Shown one piece after another: positions 55,557 through 64,000 of a DNA stretch of 64,000 bases (within the stretch, counting starts at the first letter, position 1; the number at the start of each line of letters is the position of its first letter). Source of the stretch: Persicimonas caeni (lineage in GTDB: Bacteria; Myxococcota_A; Bradymonadia; Bradymonadales; Bradymonadaceae); the NCBI RefSeq assembly GCF_006517175.1, contig NZ_CP041186.1:3747074-3811073 (forward strand). The letters are read 5' to 3'. The translations under genes were made by a program, and so were the position numbers. The notes under the pieces are model-generated. The model was given only the letters and a program-made list of their open reading frames with translations, searched no databases and was not told the DNA's origin.

Positions 55557-55771
55557 CAAGGTGTACTCCTTCTGGCTTACGTGCGAGCCACTGACTGACG
55601 GCGTTAACTTCTGGTGCTGTCGACTCGGCTTCATCTACCGCGCGGCTTCATCTACCGGTGATGGATGGCCAGCCGTCAAACTTTTGGCTTTTCGGGCTTA
55701 TTCCTCAGCCCCCGCAGACTCGGCCCATCGGCCGACTCGGCGCGGTGGCCGCAAAGCGGGGGCCCACACAT

Positions 55772-57583
55772 TTATAGTGATCGATCCCAGTCGAGCGATG
55801 CCTTGAACTGGGCGATCTGCTCCTTTTGACGAGTCAATTCCTCGAACTTGTTACGTTCGTTGTAAAAATCAATCTGGTCGAGCTGACGGGTCAGCTCGTC
55901 GAGACTGCGCGTGGCCCAATTCTTCTTGAGCGTACGAACGCAGTCTTGGTAAAACTGTAATGCCTTGTCCGGGTCTTCCGGGTCGTAACCTTCATCGGTC
56001 AGGGCCTTGGCGACGGTGCGCCGAAAGGCCCCATGATCGATCTTTTCGAGCAGCACCGGCGCGTTGATTTCGCCGTGACGCTCGTAGTGCTGACGCGTGA
56101 GCTCGAGAAAATCGGCCAGCTCCTGTGTGCTGAGCAGATTCTCGAGCTCGTCTCCCAAAAATTTGTCGAGCCACTCCGGATGGTCGAGCAGGACCATGAG
56201 CACGCCGTATTCGGCGCTGTCCAACTCCAAGGGCCGATGAGCCTCGATGACGGCTTGGCGGGCCCGACTCCTCAACTGATCGGGCCGCCGAATATAATCC
56301 TTCAAAAGTTTGGGCGCGATATTTAACCGCCGAGAAACCTCCTGGGCGTAGTGCTCCCAGGCCAGTTGGTTGCCTACGTGGCGTAACACGTCGCCGGCTT
56401 CTTCGAGCGCGCTCAACTTGCGGTCGACGTTGTCACCTTCGGCCGGAGCCAGGACTCGATCGAGCGCCCACGCGACAAGTGGTTGGGCCTGCTCGATCTT
56501 TTGCGAAAGCGCCTCGGCTCCGTGGCGGCGGACAAACGTATCAGGATCTTCGAGTTCGTCAAATCGTATTACCAGAGCCTCGAGTTTGGCCTCCGAAAAC
56601 GCCTGTAAACAGCGCACCGTGGCCTCCTCACCGGCACTATCCCCGTCGAAAGCGATGACCACCTGGTCGCAATAACGCTGCAGCAGTCGCGCTTGTTCCG
56701 AGGTCAGTGCGGTTCCCATGGGGGCGACCGCGGTGTCGAAGCCCTTGGCGTGCAGGCAGATTACGTCGAAATTGCCCTCGACGAGCAGCGCATAGCCCGC
56801 TTTTTGGATGCCCTGCTTGGCCGCGTGCAGCCCGTAGAGCTGCTCGCCTTTGGTGTAAAATTTCGTCTCCGGCGAGTTGATATATTTGGGCGCGTCGTCG
56901 TTGGCGGCGATGGTTCGCCCGCCGAACGCCAGGGTGTGGTCCCAGATATCGACCACCGGAAAGACCACCCGATGCCGGAAACGATCGTAGTGGCCCGAGC
57001 CTTTGTTGCGCGACAGCGCCAGACCCGCCCGCTCGGCGATCTTGCCGCTGATGCCCTTGCTCTGGAGGTGGTCGAGCAGGTTCTGCCAACCCTGGGGCGC
57101 ATATCCGAGCCCGAAATTCTTGGCCGTCTCCTCGTCGATCTCGCGCTCGGTCAGATAATGGCGCGCCGCCGCGCCCGCCTCACCCCACAGCTGGGATTCG
57201 AAGTAGGCGCGCGCCGTCTCCATGATCTGCCAGTACAGCTTCTTGCCTTCGCGCCGCTTGCGCGCGCGCTTGGCGGCCTGAGGATCTTCTTCCGGAATCT
57301 CCACGCCGTTGCGCTCGGCGAGCTGGCGCACCGCCTCCGGAAAGCTCCAACCCTCGATCTCCATCATGAAGCTGATGACGTTGCCACCGACTCCACAGCC
57401 GAAGCACTTGAAGATCCCTTTGCTCGGGGTCACGTAAAAGCTGGGCGTATTCTCGTCGTGAAACGGACACAACCCTTTGAAGCTCGACCCCGACTTCTTG
57501 AGGCTCACGTAGTTGCGGACGGTGTGCAATATGTCTGCTCGGGCGAGGACTTCCTCGATCACCGATTCAGGAATCAAACCCAT
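55772..57583 (-). CDS. dnaG: DNA primase DnaG
   Basis: 603 residues. Zinc-binding domain CPFHDENTPSF...KCFGCG (residues about 38-65), the core MGTALTSEQARLLQRYCDQVVIAFDGDSAG (TOPRIM, Asp-Gly-Asp) and the C-terminal helicase-binding helices. It makes RNA primers for replication. GAGTAGAG lies just before the ATG. It heads the dnaG-rpoD unit (215 bases between the stop and the rpoD ATG). It is divergent from the UspA gene. Confidence 0.97.
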   Translation of the reverse strand: MGLIPESVIEEVLARADILHTVRNYVSLKKSGSSFKGLCPFHDENTPSFYVTPSKGIFKCFGCGVGGNVISFMMEIEGWSFPEAVRQLAERNGVEIPEEDPQAAKRARKRREGKKLYWQIMETARAYFESQLWGEAGAAARHYLTEREIDEETAKNFGLGYAPQGWQNLLDHLQSKGISGKIAERAGLALSRNKGSGHYDRFRHRVVFPVVDIWDHTLAFGGRTIAANDDAPKYINSPETKFYTKGEQLYGLHAAKQGIQKAGYALLVEGNFDVICLHAKGFDTAVAPMGTALTSEQARLLQRYCDQVVIAFDGDSAGEEATVRCLQAFSEAKLEALVIRFDELEDPDTFVRRHGAEALSQKIEQAQPLVAWALDRVLAPAEGDNVDRKLSALEEAGDVLRHVGNQLAWEHYAQEVSRRLNIAPKLLKDYIRRPDQLRSRARQAVIEAHRPLELDSAEYGVLMVLLDHPEWLDKFLGDELENLLSTQELADFLELTRQHYERHGEINAPVLLEKIDHGAFRRTVAKALTDEGYDPEDPDKALQFYQDCVRTLKKNWATRSLDELTRQLDQIDFYNERNKFEELTRQKEQIAQFKASLDWDRSL

Positions 57584-57798
57584 CTCTACTCAACTGCCGC
57601 GAGTGCCCTCGACGTTTGGCGGTTCTTTTTGCCAGAAAAATCAAGGGCTTGCTCTGGGAGGTCTGCCGGGATTTCAGGGCCCCCCAGTCTAGCGGCGGTT
57701 TTTCGTCTGTCAAATTGTCCCCTAGACGCTCTGCGCCAATGTGCTTAGCCTTACAGCGGTTACAGATACCTACAATGCCGTAACAAGGGACACGCACA

Positions 57799-58716
57799 AT
57801 GAAGATCGTCATCGGAACGGACCTCTCCGAAAATTCACTGGACGCCGCTCGCCAAGGGTTTGCCATGGCCGAGCGCATGCACCGCGAGGATGACCCGGCC
57901 GAGGTCTACGTCGCCTACGTCGAGGGCCAGGGCACCTGGTACCCGCAGGTGGGCACGACCACCATCCTCGACGACCCCGACAACCGCCGACGCATGGAGG
58001 CGCAGGTCCACGAGTTTCTCGAGGAGCATCTCGGTGAAGAACTCGAAGGCAAGCTCGACTACGAGCTGATCCTCGAGGAGGGCCGCGCGTCCAAAAAGCT
58101 GCCCGAGATCGTCGATCGCCTCGCCGCCGACTGGCTGGTGGTGGGTCAGTCGGGCCAGGGCGCGCTGGCGCGGCTGGTCGCCGGCTCGACCGTCGAGAAG
58201 CTGTCGCATCGCCCGCCGTGCAACCTGGCGATCGCTCACTCGAACGGGGTCGACTGGGCGAGCCGACCCACGATCTTGGTGGGCATCGACTTCTCCGAGG
58301 CCAGCGAGAAGGCGCTCAACCTGGCGATCGATCTGGCCGAACAGGCGAGCGCTCGCCTGCACATCCTGCACGTGGTCTACCCTCCCGGCCCGATCGCCCT
58401 GCCCGACGGGCTCGTCGGCTACGCCGGCGGCGAGTACCAGGAGGTCTCGGCGGTGCGCGAGCGCGCCCGCGGCGAAATGGAGGTGCTGGTCGACAAGCGC
58501 CAGACTCGCCTCGACGACATCGACTGGACCTCCGAGGTCGTCACGGGGTATCCCACCCGCGAGATCGTCGGCTACGCCGAAGACAACGACATCGACGCCA
58601 TCGTGGTCGGCACCGTCGGCCGAAGCGCCATGGACGATTTCCTGCTGGGAAGTGTCGCCAGCGGAGTGGTAAAACATATGCCTTGCACGGTGCTTCTGAC
58701 GCCGCCAGCGCATTGA
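57799..58716 (+). CDS. Tandem universal stress protein (UspA)
   Basis: 305 residues with two Usp domains. Both halves end in the ATP-binding G-2-x-G-9-x-G-S/T motif: VVGQSGQGALARLVAGST and VVGTVGRSAMDDFLLGSV. The first begins MKIVIGTDLSENS, and the second ILVGIDFSEASEKALNLA. The gap between dnaG and this gene holds a possible -10 box, TACAAT, about 30 bases upstream of the ATG. Universal stress proteins bind ATP and respond to growth arrest or stress; the exact role is undefined. Confidence 0.92.
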   Translation: MKIVIGTDLSENSLDAARQGFAMAERMHREDDPAEVYVAYVEGQGTWYPQVGTTTILDDPDNRRRMEAQVHEFLEEHLGEELEGKLDYELILEEGRASKKLPEIVDRLAADWLVVGQSGQGALARLVAGSTVEKLSHRPPCNLAIAHSNGVDWASRPTILVGIDFSEASEKALNLAIDLAEQASARLHILHVVYPPGPIALPDGLVGYAGGEYQEVSAVRERARGEMEVLVDKRQTRLDDIDWTSEVVTGYPTREIVGYAEDNDIDAIVVGTVGRSAMDDFLLGSVASGVVKHMPCTVLLTPPAH

Positions 58717-58844
58717 CATCAAATGGCATCGAGAGCGGTCGCCTCGATCAACTAAACAAGCCGAGCCCGAAGGGCAAAGCGCCAGGTTGTGATAGCCCCC
58801 GGCGAAGCGAAGCGGAGCCGGGGGTTGGAATTAGGTAGTACGAT
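58717..58844. repeat. Palindromic intergenic DNA (CCCCCGG / CCGGGGG)
   Basis: The interval contains CCCCCGGC...GCCGGGGG (about 58797-58822) around GAAGCGAAGCG. It resembles the GAAGCGAAGCG cores of the 21-kb composite repeat. A weak AGGTAG at about 58833 serves the TTG start of the next gene. Confidence 0.5.
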
Positions 58845-59858
58845 TTGACCAAGAAGTGGAAAGACCAATGGGGAAGCGCCCTCGAACTCGACGAGGGCCT
58901 TTTTCGTCTGAGGCTGCGAAGCCCCGGCAAAAGCCTCATCGTCAATACCTACGTCTACTCCGGCGGCGGCGCACTCGCCGTCATCGACGCCGGCTGGCCC
59001 GAGACCGTCGACCAGTTGGAGACGGCCCTGGCGGACATGGGGCTCGCGAAGAGCCTTCGTGACGTCGACTACTGGCTCTACACCCACGCCCATATCGACC
59101 ACATGGGCGCAGCCGCGCTCATCAGCCAGAAAACGCACGCCCCGCAGATTGCCTGGCAGGGACTCGAGCCGTATCGCGAGCGCTGGCACGCCTTCCAAGA
59201 CGATATGCACAACTGGACGCCCTGGATCGCCGAGGCCTTCGCCGAGCCGCATCGCTCGCGGCTCTTGGCCGAGCGTAAAAACCAGGGCGGTTTGGTCGAC
59301 AAGTACGGCCGCGGCGTGCTCGAAAACGCCGCGTTCGTCGAGTTCGGCGAGCGCCTCGAGATCGGCGACCTCACCCTCGAGTTTCACGACGCCCGCGGCC
59401 ACGACCCGCACCACGGCGCCTTCTTCGCGCCCGAGCGCGGCTGGCTTTTCTGCGGAGACGTCGTCATCGCCGTGCCCACGCCCATCTGCCGGGCGATGAA
59501 CGACGAACTCGACACCTACCGCGACAGCCTCGACCGCCTGCAGGCTCTCGACGCCCAGTTTTTGCTTCCCGGCCACGGGCTGCACCGACGCGACAATATC
59601 GACGCCTCGTTCGAGCGCTCGCGCTCGTTCGTCACCGACTACGAAGGGCGTACGCTGGCGTTGTTGCGTGAGTTGGGGCGACCGATGGGCCTGTACGAGT
59701 TGGCACTGGCGTTCACACCCGACGGCAAGCCCTATCAGCCGGCGAGCCGCTGGTGGGTGCATATAGCTCAGGTCGACTCACACCTGCACGCGCTCATCGA
59801 GCGCGGCGATGTGATGTGCTTCAGCGGGGAGCACGGGCCGTTGTACGAGGCGAGTTGA
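58845..59858 (+). CDS. Metallo-beta-lactamase-fold hydrolase
   Basis: 337 residues, TTG start at 58845 (AGGTAG about nine bases upstream; there is no ATG near the start). The motif THAHIDHMG supplies HxHxDH zinc ligands (about residues 85-90). Later ligands include HDARGHDPHHGAFF and GDVVIAVPTP; the last is near PGHGLHRRD. Its fold is shared by hydrolases of thioesters, lactones and glyoxalase II. The C-terminal ~80 residues (YEGRTLALLRELGRPMGLYELA) form a helical domain typical of a subfamily. It overlaps the end of the convergent GT-C gene by 38 bases. Confidence 0.85.
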   Translation: MTKKWKDQWGSALELDEGLFRLRLRSPGKSLIVNTYVYSGGGALAVIDAGWPETVDQLETALADMGLAKSLRDVDYWLYTHAHIDHMGAAALISQKTHAPQIAWQGLEPYRERWHAFQDDMHNWTPWIAEAFAEPHRSRLLAERKNQGGLVDKYGRGVLENAAFVEFGERLEIGDLTLEFHDARGHDPHHGAFFAPERGWLFCGDVVIAVPTPICRAMNDELDTYRDSLDRLQALDAQFLLPGHGLHRRDNIDASFERSRSFVTDYEGRTLALLRELGRPMGLYELALAFTPDGKPYQPASRWWVHIAQVDSHLHALIERGDVMCFSGEHGPLYEAS

Positions 59859-61263
59859 TCGACTCCCAAAGCCACACCACTCCCACCACGCCAAACTCCA
59901 CGGCCACCAGCCAATGGGGCACCATCCAGCTCCCCCCGGCGCGCGCGTTCATCCACCCCACATAGGCTGCGAGCACCACGAACGCGAAGACGAGCGCCGT
60001 CTTCGACCGGCGAAGTGCCGCCAGCGGCACCAGCCACGCCACGTACCAGGGGTGGACGACGGGAGCCATGAAGAAGAGCGCGAGTAGCACCAAGAGCGTG
60101 CCGGCGATGGGGTCGCGGCGCATCACGAGCGCCCAGAGCATAGCGAGCGCGACGATGAAGACCGCCACGAGCTTGGCGACCGTCTGGGCGATCTGGTCGG
60201 CGGCGAAGCTCGTCGACGGGACCTCCATGCCCCGCCAGGTGCGCGTCCACCCCATCTCGCTGAAGAGTTCGTCGTATTGGGGGAAGGTGAAGATGACTTT
60301 GCCGTCGAAGCGGTTGATGCGTGTTTCGCCGACGATCGTGTTGCCGGGCGGCGCCCAGCGCTCCAGTGATTCCTCGCTCAGCTCGGCCAGAGCCCGAAAA
60401 GGGCCGTCGTTGCCCTGCCAACTACTCGCATAGGTGCCGAAGCCCGAGAAGAGCTTCGAGCCCGCGTCGAGGTACGGCATGTACGAGACGGCGATGACCA
60501 CGGCGGCGAGCGCGACGAAGATCACGCGGCGCCTGGCGGCTTCGGCGAGCGTCGACTCGAAGCGCGCACGCGGCGCCAGGAGCACCAGCGGCAGGGCGAG
60601 CACGCCTAGGAATTTGGCAGCGATGCTCAGCCCGAACAGTGCGCCAGCACCGGCGGCGGCTCGGTACGTTGGCGCCCGCACCATCAGGACCAGCGCGGCG
60701 ACAAGCGGCATCCAGGCGAGTACGTCGACGTGGCCGCTCCATGCAACCTCGACGACCACGAGCGGGCACAGTGCGTAGATGATGAACGCGCGCTTGAGCG
60801 CGCTCTCGTCGAGCTTGGGGCGAGTGCGGCTGAGCACAAACCAGACGAAGCCGACCCCGGCGGCCTCGACCCCGACGAGCAAGAGGCGCAACAGCGTCGT
60901 CCCGCCGCCCAAAGCGGCGTTCAGCCAGAAGAGCATCTGGGCGACCGGCGGGTAGATGGTGGGGACTTCCGGGTGGTTGATCTTCGGCCAGAGCTGAGCG
61001 TCGCGAAGATGCGCGAGGGCCTCGGAGGCCGGCGCGTGCAGGTAGGGGTTGATGCCGGCGTGGGCGACGCGTCCGTCCCAGACGTACCGGAAGATGTCAT
61101 CGGAGAGCATCGGCTCGATGAAGACCAGCGCCAGGCGGGCCAACACGGCGGCGCCGATCAAGCGCGACCACGCGAGCGGCTTGTCGTCGCTGCGCAGAAC
61201 CAGCCAGGCCCAGGGCACAAAGAGAGCGGCGTACAGGCTTAAAATGGCACTGTCAGGAAGCAT
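59821..61263 (-). CDS. GT-C glycosyltransferase (GT87/mannosyltransferase-like)
   Basis: 480 residues with about 10-12 predicted transmembrane helices. The large loop after helix 1 contains SDDIFRYVWDGRVAHAGINPYLHAP, which fits the conserved Asp pair of GT-C enzymes that use polyprenyl-linked sugars. ATG at 61263 is the last base of the preceding GT2 gene's TAA (TAATG), so translation is coupled. It may move a sugar from a lipid-linked donor to an envelope glycan. The final ~35 residues overlap the convergent gene. Confidence 0.82.
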   Translation of the reverse strand: MLPDSAILSLYAALFVPWAWLVLRSDDKPLAWSRLIGAAVLARLALVFIEPMLSDDIFRYVWDGRVAHAGINPYLHAPASEALAHLRDAQLWPKINHPEVPTIYPPVAQMLFWLNAALGGGTTLLRLLLVGVEAAGVGFVWFVLSRTRPKLDESALKRAFIIYALCPLVVVEVAWSGHVDVLAWMPLVAALVLMVRAPTYRAAAGAGALFGLSIAAKFLGVLALPLVLLAPRARFESTLAEAARRRVIFVALAAVVIAVSYMPYLDAGSKLFSGFGTYASSWQGNDGPFRALAELSEESLERWAPPGNTIVGETRINRFDGKVIFTFPQYDELFSEMGWTRTWRGMEVPSTSFAADQIAQTVAKLVAVFIVALAMLWALVMRRDPIAGTLLVLLALFFMAPVVHPWYVAWLVPLAALRRSKTALVFAFVVLAAYVGWMNARAGGSWMVPHWLVAVEFGVVGVVWLWESINSPRTTARAPR

Positions 61264-62768
61264 TATCGAGCCCTGACTGCGCCACGAAGGCCCTGGAACG
61301 CGCTCAGCGTGGCCACGTAGAAGAAGCCGAACTGGAAGAGAATCAAGAAGGGCACGCTAAAGAAGCTGTGATTTTCGCTGACGACCACAAAAAAGATCCC
61401 GTAGGTGAACCAGGCGCCCAGGGCGAACTCTACCAGCGGCAAGATGGTCGATTTGCGGATATAGAGCTTCGAGGACCACGACTCGCCGACACTCTGGATG
61501 GCGTATTTGGGGGTGCGCACGAAGGGTGTCTGATGACCGACCATCGCCTCGACGACGGCCTTGGCGTTGTTGACCGACACGCCGATCCCCAGGCCGAGCA
61601 CCGCCGGAATGAGCCGTAAGATCTCCCAAGCGTTGCGTCCGATCTCGCGCTGGGAGACCCAATAGAAATAGCAGACCGAGAAGGTCGCCCCCAAAAAGAT
61701 GGGCAGGTCCAAAAAGAGCGCCTCGTACCAGCCCTGGTGGATGCGAATGATGGTCGCCAGCGGCATGAGCACCGCCAAAATCACCATGAGCAGGTAGGCG
61801 AAATTCGAGGTCAGGTGGTGGAAGGCCTCGTATTTGATCTCGCGGGGCAGGTTGCTTTTGAGGATCCGCGGGAGCAACTTCAGAGCTGTCTGGATCGAGC
61901 CTTTGGCCCAGCGGTGTTGCTGGGAGCGAAACGCGTTCATCTCCACCGGAATCTCGCTGGGGGCGGTGACGTCGCGCAAGAAGACGAACTGCCAGCCCTC
62001 GAGTTGGGCGCGGTACGACAGGTCGAGGTCCTCGGTGAGCGTGTCGTGCTCCCAGCCGCCGGCGTCGATGATCGTCTCCTTTCGCCAGATGCCGGCCGTG
62101 CCGTTGAAATTAAAGAAGCGTCCGGCGCGGTTACGCGCGGTGTGCTCGAGCACGAAGTGCCCATCGAGCAAGATCGCCTGGGCGCGCGTGAGCAGGCTGA
62201 ACTCGCGGTTGATATGTTCCCAGCGAGCCTGCACCATGCCGATCTCTTCGTCGGTGAAGTGGTCGATGGTGTCGCGCAGAAAGCTTGGCTGCGGCACGAA
62301 GTCGGCGTCGAACACGGCGATGAACTCGCCGCGCGCCTTGGCCATGCCCGCTTCGAGTGCGCCAGCTTTGTAGCCGGTGCGGTCTTTTCGGTGGTGCAGG
62401 CTGATGTCGAAGCCGCGCTCGCGCATCTCGTCGACCAGCTTGGCCGCCTTGTCGGTGGTGTCGTCGGTCGAGTCGTCGAGGACCTGAATCTCGAGGCGAT
62501 CTTTGGGATAGTCGAGCTGGCAGACCGCGCGGATGAGCCGCTCGACCACATACCGCTCGTTGTAAAGGGGGAGTTGGACGGTGACGACCGGAAGCTGCTC
62601 GGGCGCGAAGCGATCCTTGGGCTGCGGGTCGTCTCCCTGCGCAAACTTTTTGTACAGGGCCACGATGGCGTAGCGGTGCGAGCCGTAAAACGATAGCACC
62701 AGCAAGATCGCAAAGTAGACCGTCAGGACAACGATCTGCAATGTGGTCAAATCTTCGAACTCGAGCAT
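61263..62768 (-). CDS. GT2 family processive glycosyltransferase
   Basis: 501 residues. One N-terminal transmembrane helix, the GT-A domain with VTVQLPLYNER, LDDSTDDT (Asp pair), FDADF (DxD), TEDLDLSYR (Glu-Asp base) and QQHRWAKG (QxxRW), then four to five C-terminal transmembrane helices. The QxxRW motif and overall layout match processive enzymes such as cellulose or hyaluronan synthases and related ones acting on lipid acceptors. It is coupled to the GT-C gene. The polymer is unknown. Confidence 0.88.
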   Translation of the reverse strand: MLEFEDLTTLQIVVLTVYFAILLVLSFYGSHRYAIVALYKKFAQGDDPQPKDRFAPEQLPVVTVQLPLYNERYVVERLIRAVCQLDYPKDRLEIQVLDDSTDDTTDKAAKLVDEMRERGFDISLHHRKDRTGYKAGALEAGMAKARGEFIAVFDADFVPQPSFLRDTIDHFTDEEIGMVQARWEHINREFSLLTRAQAILLDGHFVLEHTARNRAGRFFNFNGTAGIWRKETIIDAGGWEHDTLTEDLDLSYRAQLEGWQFVFLRDVTAPSEIPVEMNAFRSQQHRWAKGSIQTALKLLPRILKSNLPREIKYEAFHHLTSNFAYLLMVILAVLMPLATIIRIHQGWYEALFLDLPIFLGATFSVCYFYWVSQREIGRNAWEILRLIPAVLGLGIGVSVNNAKAVVEAMVGHQTPFVRTPKYAIQSVGESWSSKLYIRKSTILPLVEFALGAWFTYGIFFVVVSENHSFFSVPFLILFQFGFFYVATLSAFQGLRGAVRAR

Positions 62769-62941
62769 AACGCTACAACGTCTGAGGCTTTGGGGACGGT
62801 CGTCTTGCAGCGAAGACGTATCTGCAAGGCCTACACTTTGCTACACCGAGAACCAAGAACCAAGAACCGTTTGCTAGGCTAAGAGAATCAACTTAGGCTG
62901 AGCGGACGCAACACTGGCACAACGCCACCACCCAGAAATCC

Positions 62942-63910
62942 ATGTCACAAAGCGAAACATCCACCACCGAGAAATCGCGCGCGAGTCTATGGCGTATGGC
63001 GCGCGGTGTCTTCGTGACCCTTCGGCCGCATCAGTGGGTCAAGAACTTCTTTGTGCTCGCGCCGCTCTTCTTCTCGAAGAGCTTCATGAGCCCCGAGAAG
63101 GCCGCGCTGGCCGTCTCGGCGGCGTTTTTGTTCTGCCTGGCTGCCGGTACCGTCTATCTGTTCAACGATGTCTTCGACATCGAGAAAGACAAAAAGCATC
63201 CGGTCAAATGTCGACGCCCGATCCCATCTGGCGAGCTTCCCTTGCCGGTGGCCAAGGCGACTGCTTGGCTTCTGGGGGCGGGCACGATCGCCGGCTCGTT
63301 CGCACTGGGCCCGTGGACGGGCGCGGTCATTACCGGCTATTTGCTCATGAACCTGGCCTACTCGACGGTGCTCAAGAACGTCGCTTTTCTCGACGTGACG
63401 ATCATCGCCACGGGCTTTGTGTTGCGCGTGCTCGCCGGGGCGTTCGCCATCAATGTGTTCATCTCCGAGTGGCTGATCGCGTGCACCTTCTTCTTGGCGC
63501 TGTATCTCGGCCTGGGCAAGCGCGATCACGAGCTTCGCCTCTACCTGAACGGCGAGGTCAAAAAGTCGCGCAAGGTCCTCGAGAGCTACCGCGCCGAGCA
63601 CCTCGACTTTGCCGTGCTCTTCGTGGCCGGGCTGACGATCGCCGTCTACACGGTCTACACGCTGACTGCTGCGCTGCCCGAGATCGCCACGGCGCTTCCC
63701 TACCAGCCGCTTCGCAGCCAACCGACACCGTTCACGTCGCCGTGGCTGCCGGTGACGGTGCTCTTCGCCGTCTTTGGCATCACCCGCTTCTATCAGCTCA
63801 TCAACAAGGACTCGCCGGAGAGTCCCACCGACTTGCTCCTGCGAGACGCCCCGTTTCTGATCAACATCTTTTTGTGGGCCGCGGTGATGCTGGTCCTGGC
63901 GTTCGCCTAG
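62942..63910 (+). CDS. UbiA-family prenyltransferase (decaprenyl-phosphate phosphoribosyltransferase-like)
   Basis: 322 residues with about nine transmembrane helices. First Asp-rich motif NDVFDIEKDKKHPVKCRRPI, second motif YSTVLKNVAFLDV. The HPVKxRRPIPSG and DVTIIATGFVLRVLAGAFAI signatures match the decaprenyl-phosphate phosphoribosyltransferase branch (DprE/arabinose pathway) more closely than quinone prenyltransferases. It lies divergent from the GT genes, suggesting one envelope-glycan locus. Confidence 0.87.
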   Translation: MSQSETSTTEKSRASLWRMARGVFVTLRPHQWVKNFFVLAPLFFSKSFMSPEKAALAVSAAFLFCLAAGTVYLFNDVFDIEKDKKHPVKCRRPIPSGELPLPVAKATAWLLGAGTIAGSFALGPWTGAVITGYLLMNLAYSTVLKNVAFLDVTIIATGFVLRVLAGAFAINVFISEWLIACTFFLALYLGLGKRDHELRLYLNGEVKKSRKVLESYRAEHLDFAVLFVAGLTIAVYTVYTLTAALPEIATALPYQPLRSQPTPFTSPWLPVTVLFAVFGITRFYQLINKDSPESPTDLLLRDAPFLINIFLWAAVMLVLAFA

Positions 63911-63947
63911 AAAAGACGGTTGGAACGGTGGGGGAGATTCAAAAGCA

Positions 63948-64000
63948 TTGATCACGCTGCCGATCCGCAAACGCGCCCTTGGAACCACGCTGCCGATCCG
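63948..64000 (+). CDS. Possible start of the next gene, cut by the window edge
   Basis: TTG at 63948 with GGGGGAG about 11 bases upstream, giving a start MITLPIRKRALGTTLPI. It includes a direct repeat of ACGCTGCCGATCCG. In other genomes UbiA-type genes of this branch are followed by an FAD oxidase; 17 residues are too few to say so here. Confidence 0.3.
   Translation, partial: MITLPIRKRALGTTLPI

Overview
The window is high-GC chromosomal DNA from a Gram-negative bacterium with an outer membrane. The best lineage guess is a myxobacterium-like or Bradymonadales-like member of the former Deltaproteobacteria. That is inferred from many large exported lipoproteins, MopE-type Asp/Asn/Cys-rich calcium-motif proteins, an FG-GAP protein with a MYXO-CTERM-like tail, a Ser/Thr kinase fused to PilZ and TPR modules, and an exported caspase-like protein. 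No marker gene was searched. There are no phage genes, no intact insertion sequence and no CRISPR array.

Layout. 1-8 kb: the end of an EAL protein, a dihydroorotase (pyrC), a carboxypeptidase-regulatory-like lipoprotein, a DUF255 thioredoxin-fold protein and a von Willebrand A lipoprotein. 8-16.5 kb: the FG-GAP/MYXO-CTERM surface protein, then a tripartite RND efflux set (TolC-like, adaptor, pump). 16.7-21.2 kb: a ComEA-like lipoprotein and a three-gene operon in which each gene overlaps the next by ATGA: ECF sigma factor, zinc-finger membrane anti-sigma, and an exported caspase with a predicted C-terminal beta-barrel. 21.5-26 kb: tatC and tatB, a redoxin, small lipoproteins and an M20 peptidase. 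26-36.5 kb: the kinase-PilZ-TPR protein, a MopE-motif lipoprotein, a 1458-residue lipoprotein whose C-terminus recalls Tc-toxin A subunits, and a LuxR-type regulator. 36.5-44.7 kb: a PEGA-like membrane protein, an FAH-family enzyme bracketed by two palindromic elements, gyrB with a small membrane protein, an M20D amidohydrolase, and a BKACE-family enzyme behind a clear operator-like dyad. 45-52 kb: a DUF11-repeat lipoprotein, an unrecognised cytoplasmic protein, a decayed DUF11-like paralogue and a lipoprotein. 52-57.6 kb: RNase P RNA, a C4 zinc-ribbon coiled-coil protein, a tRNA with anticodon CAU, rpoD and dnaG. 57.8-64 kb: a tandem UspA protein, a metallo-beta-lactamase-fold protein, a GT-C and a GT2 glycosyltransferase, and a UbiA-family prenyltransferase.

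The strongest candidate for a new system is the sigma / anti-sigma / caspase operon (17.6-21.2 kb). Its gene order and topology suggest a protease-controlled sigma switch at the cell envelope. The second theme is intergenic repeats. One is a REP-like hairpin in six copies whose stem changes but stays paired. Two others are palindromic, MITE-like families, one of which appears to offer a ribosome-binding site and start codon to the RND adaptor gene. All function calls rest on motifs read by eye; no database or structure search was run.
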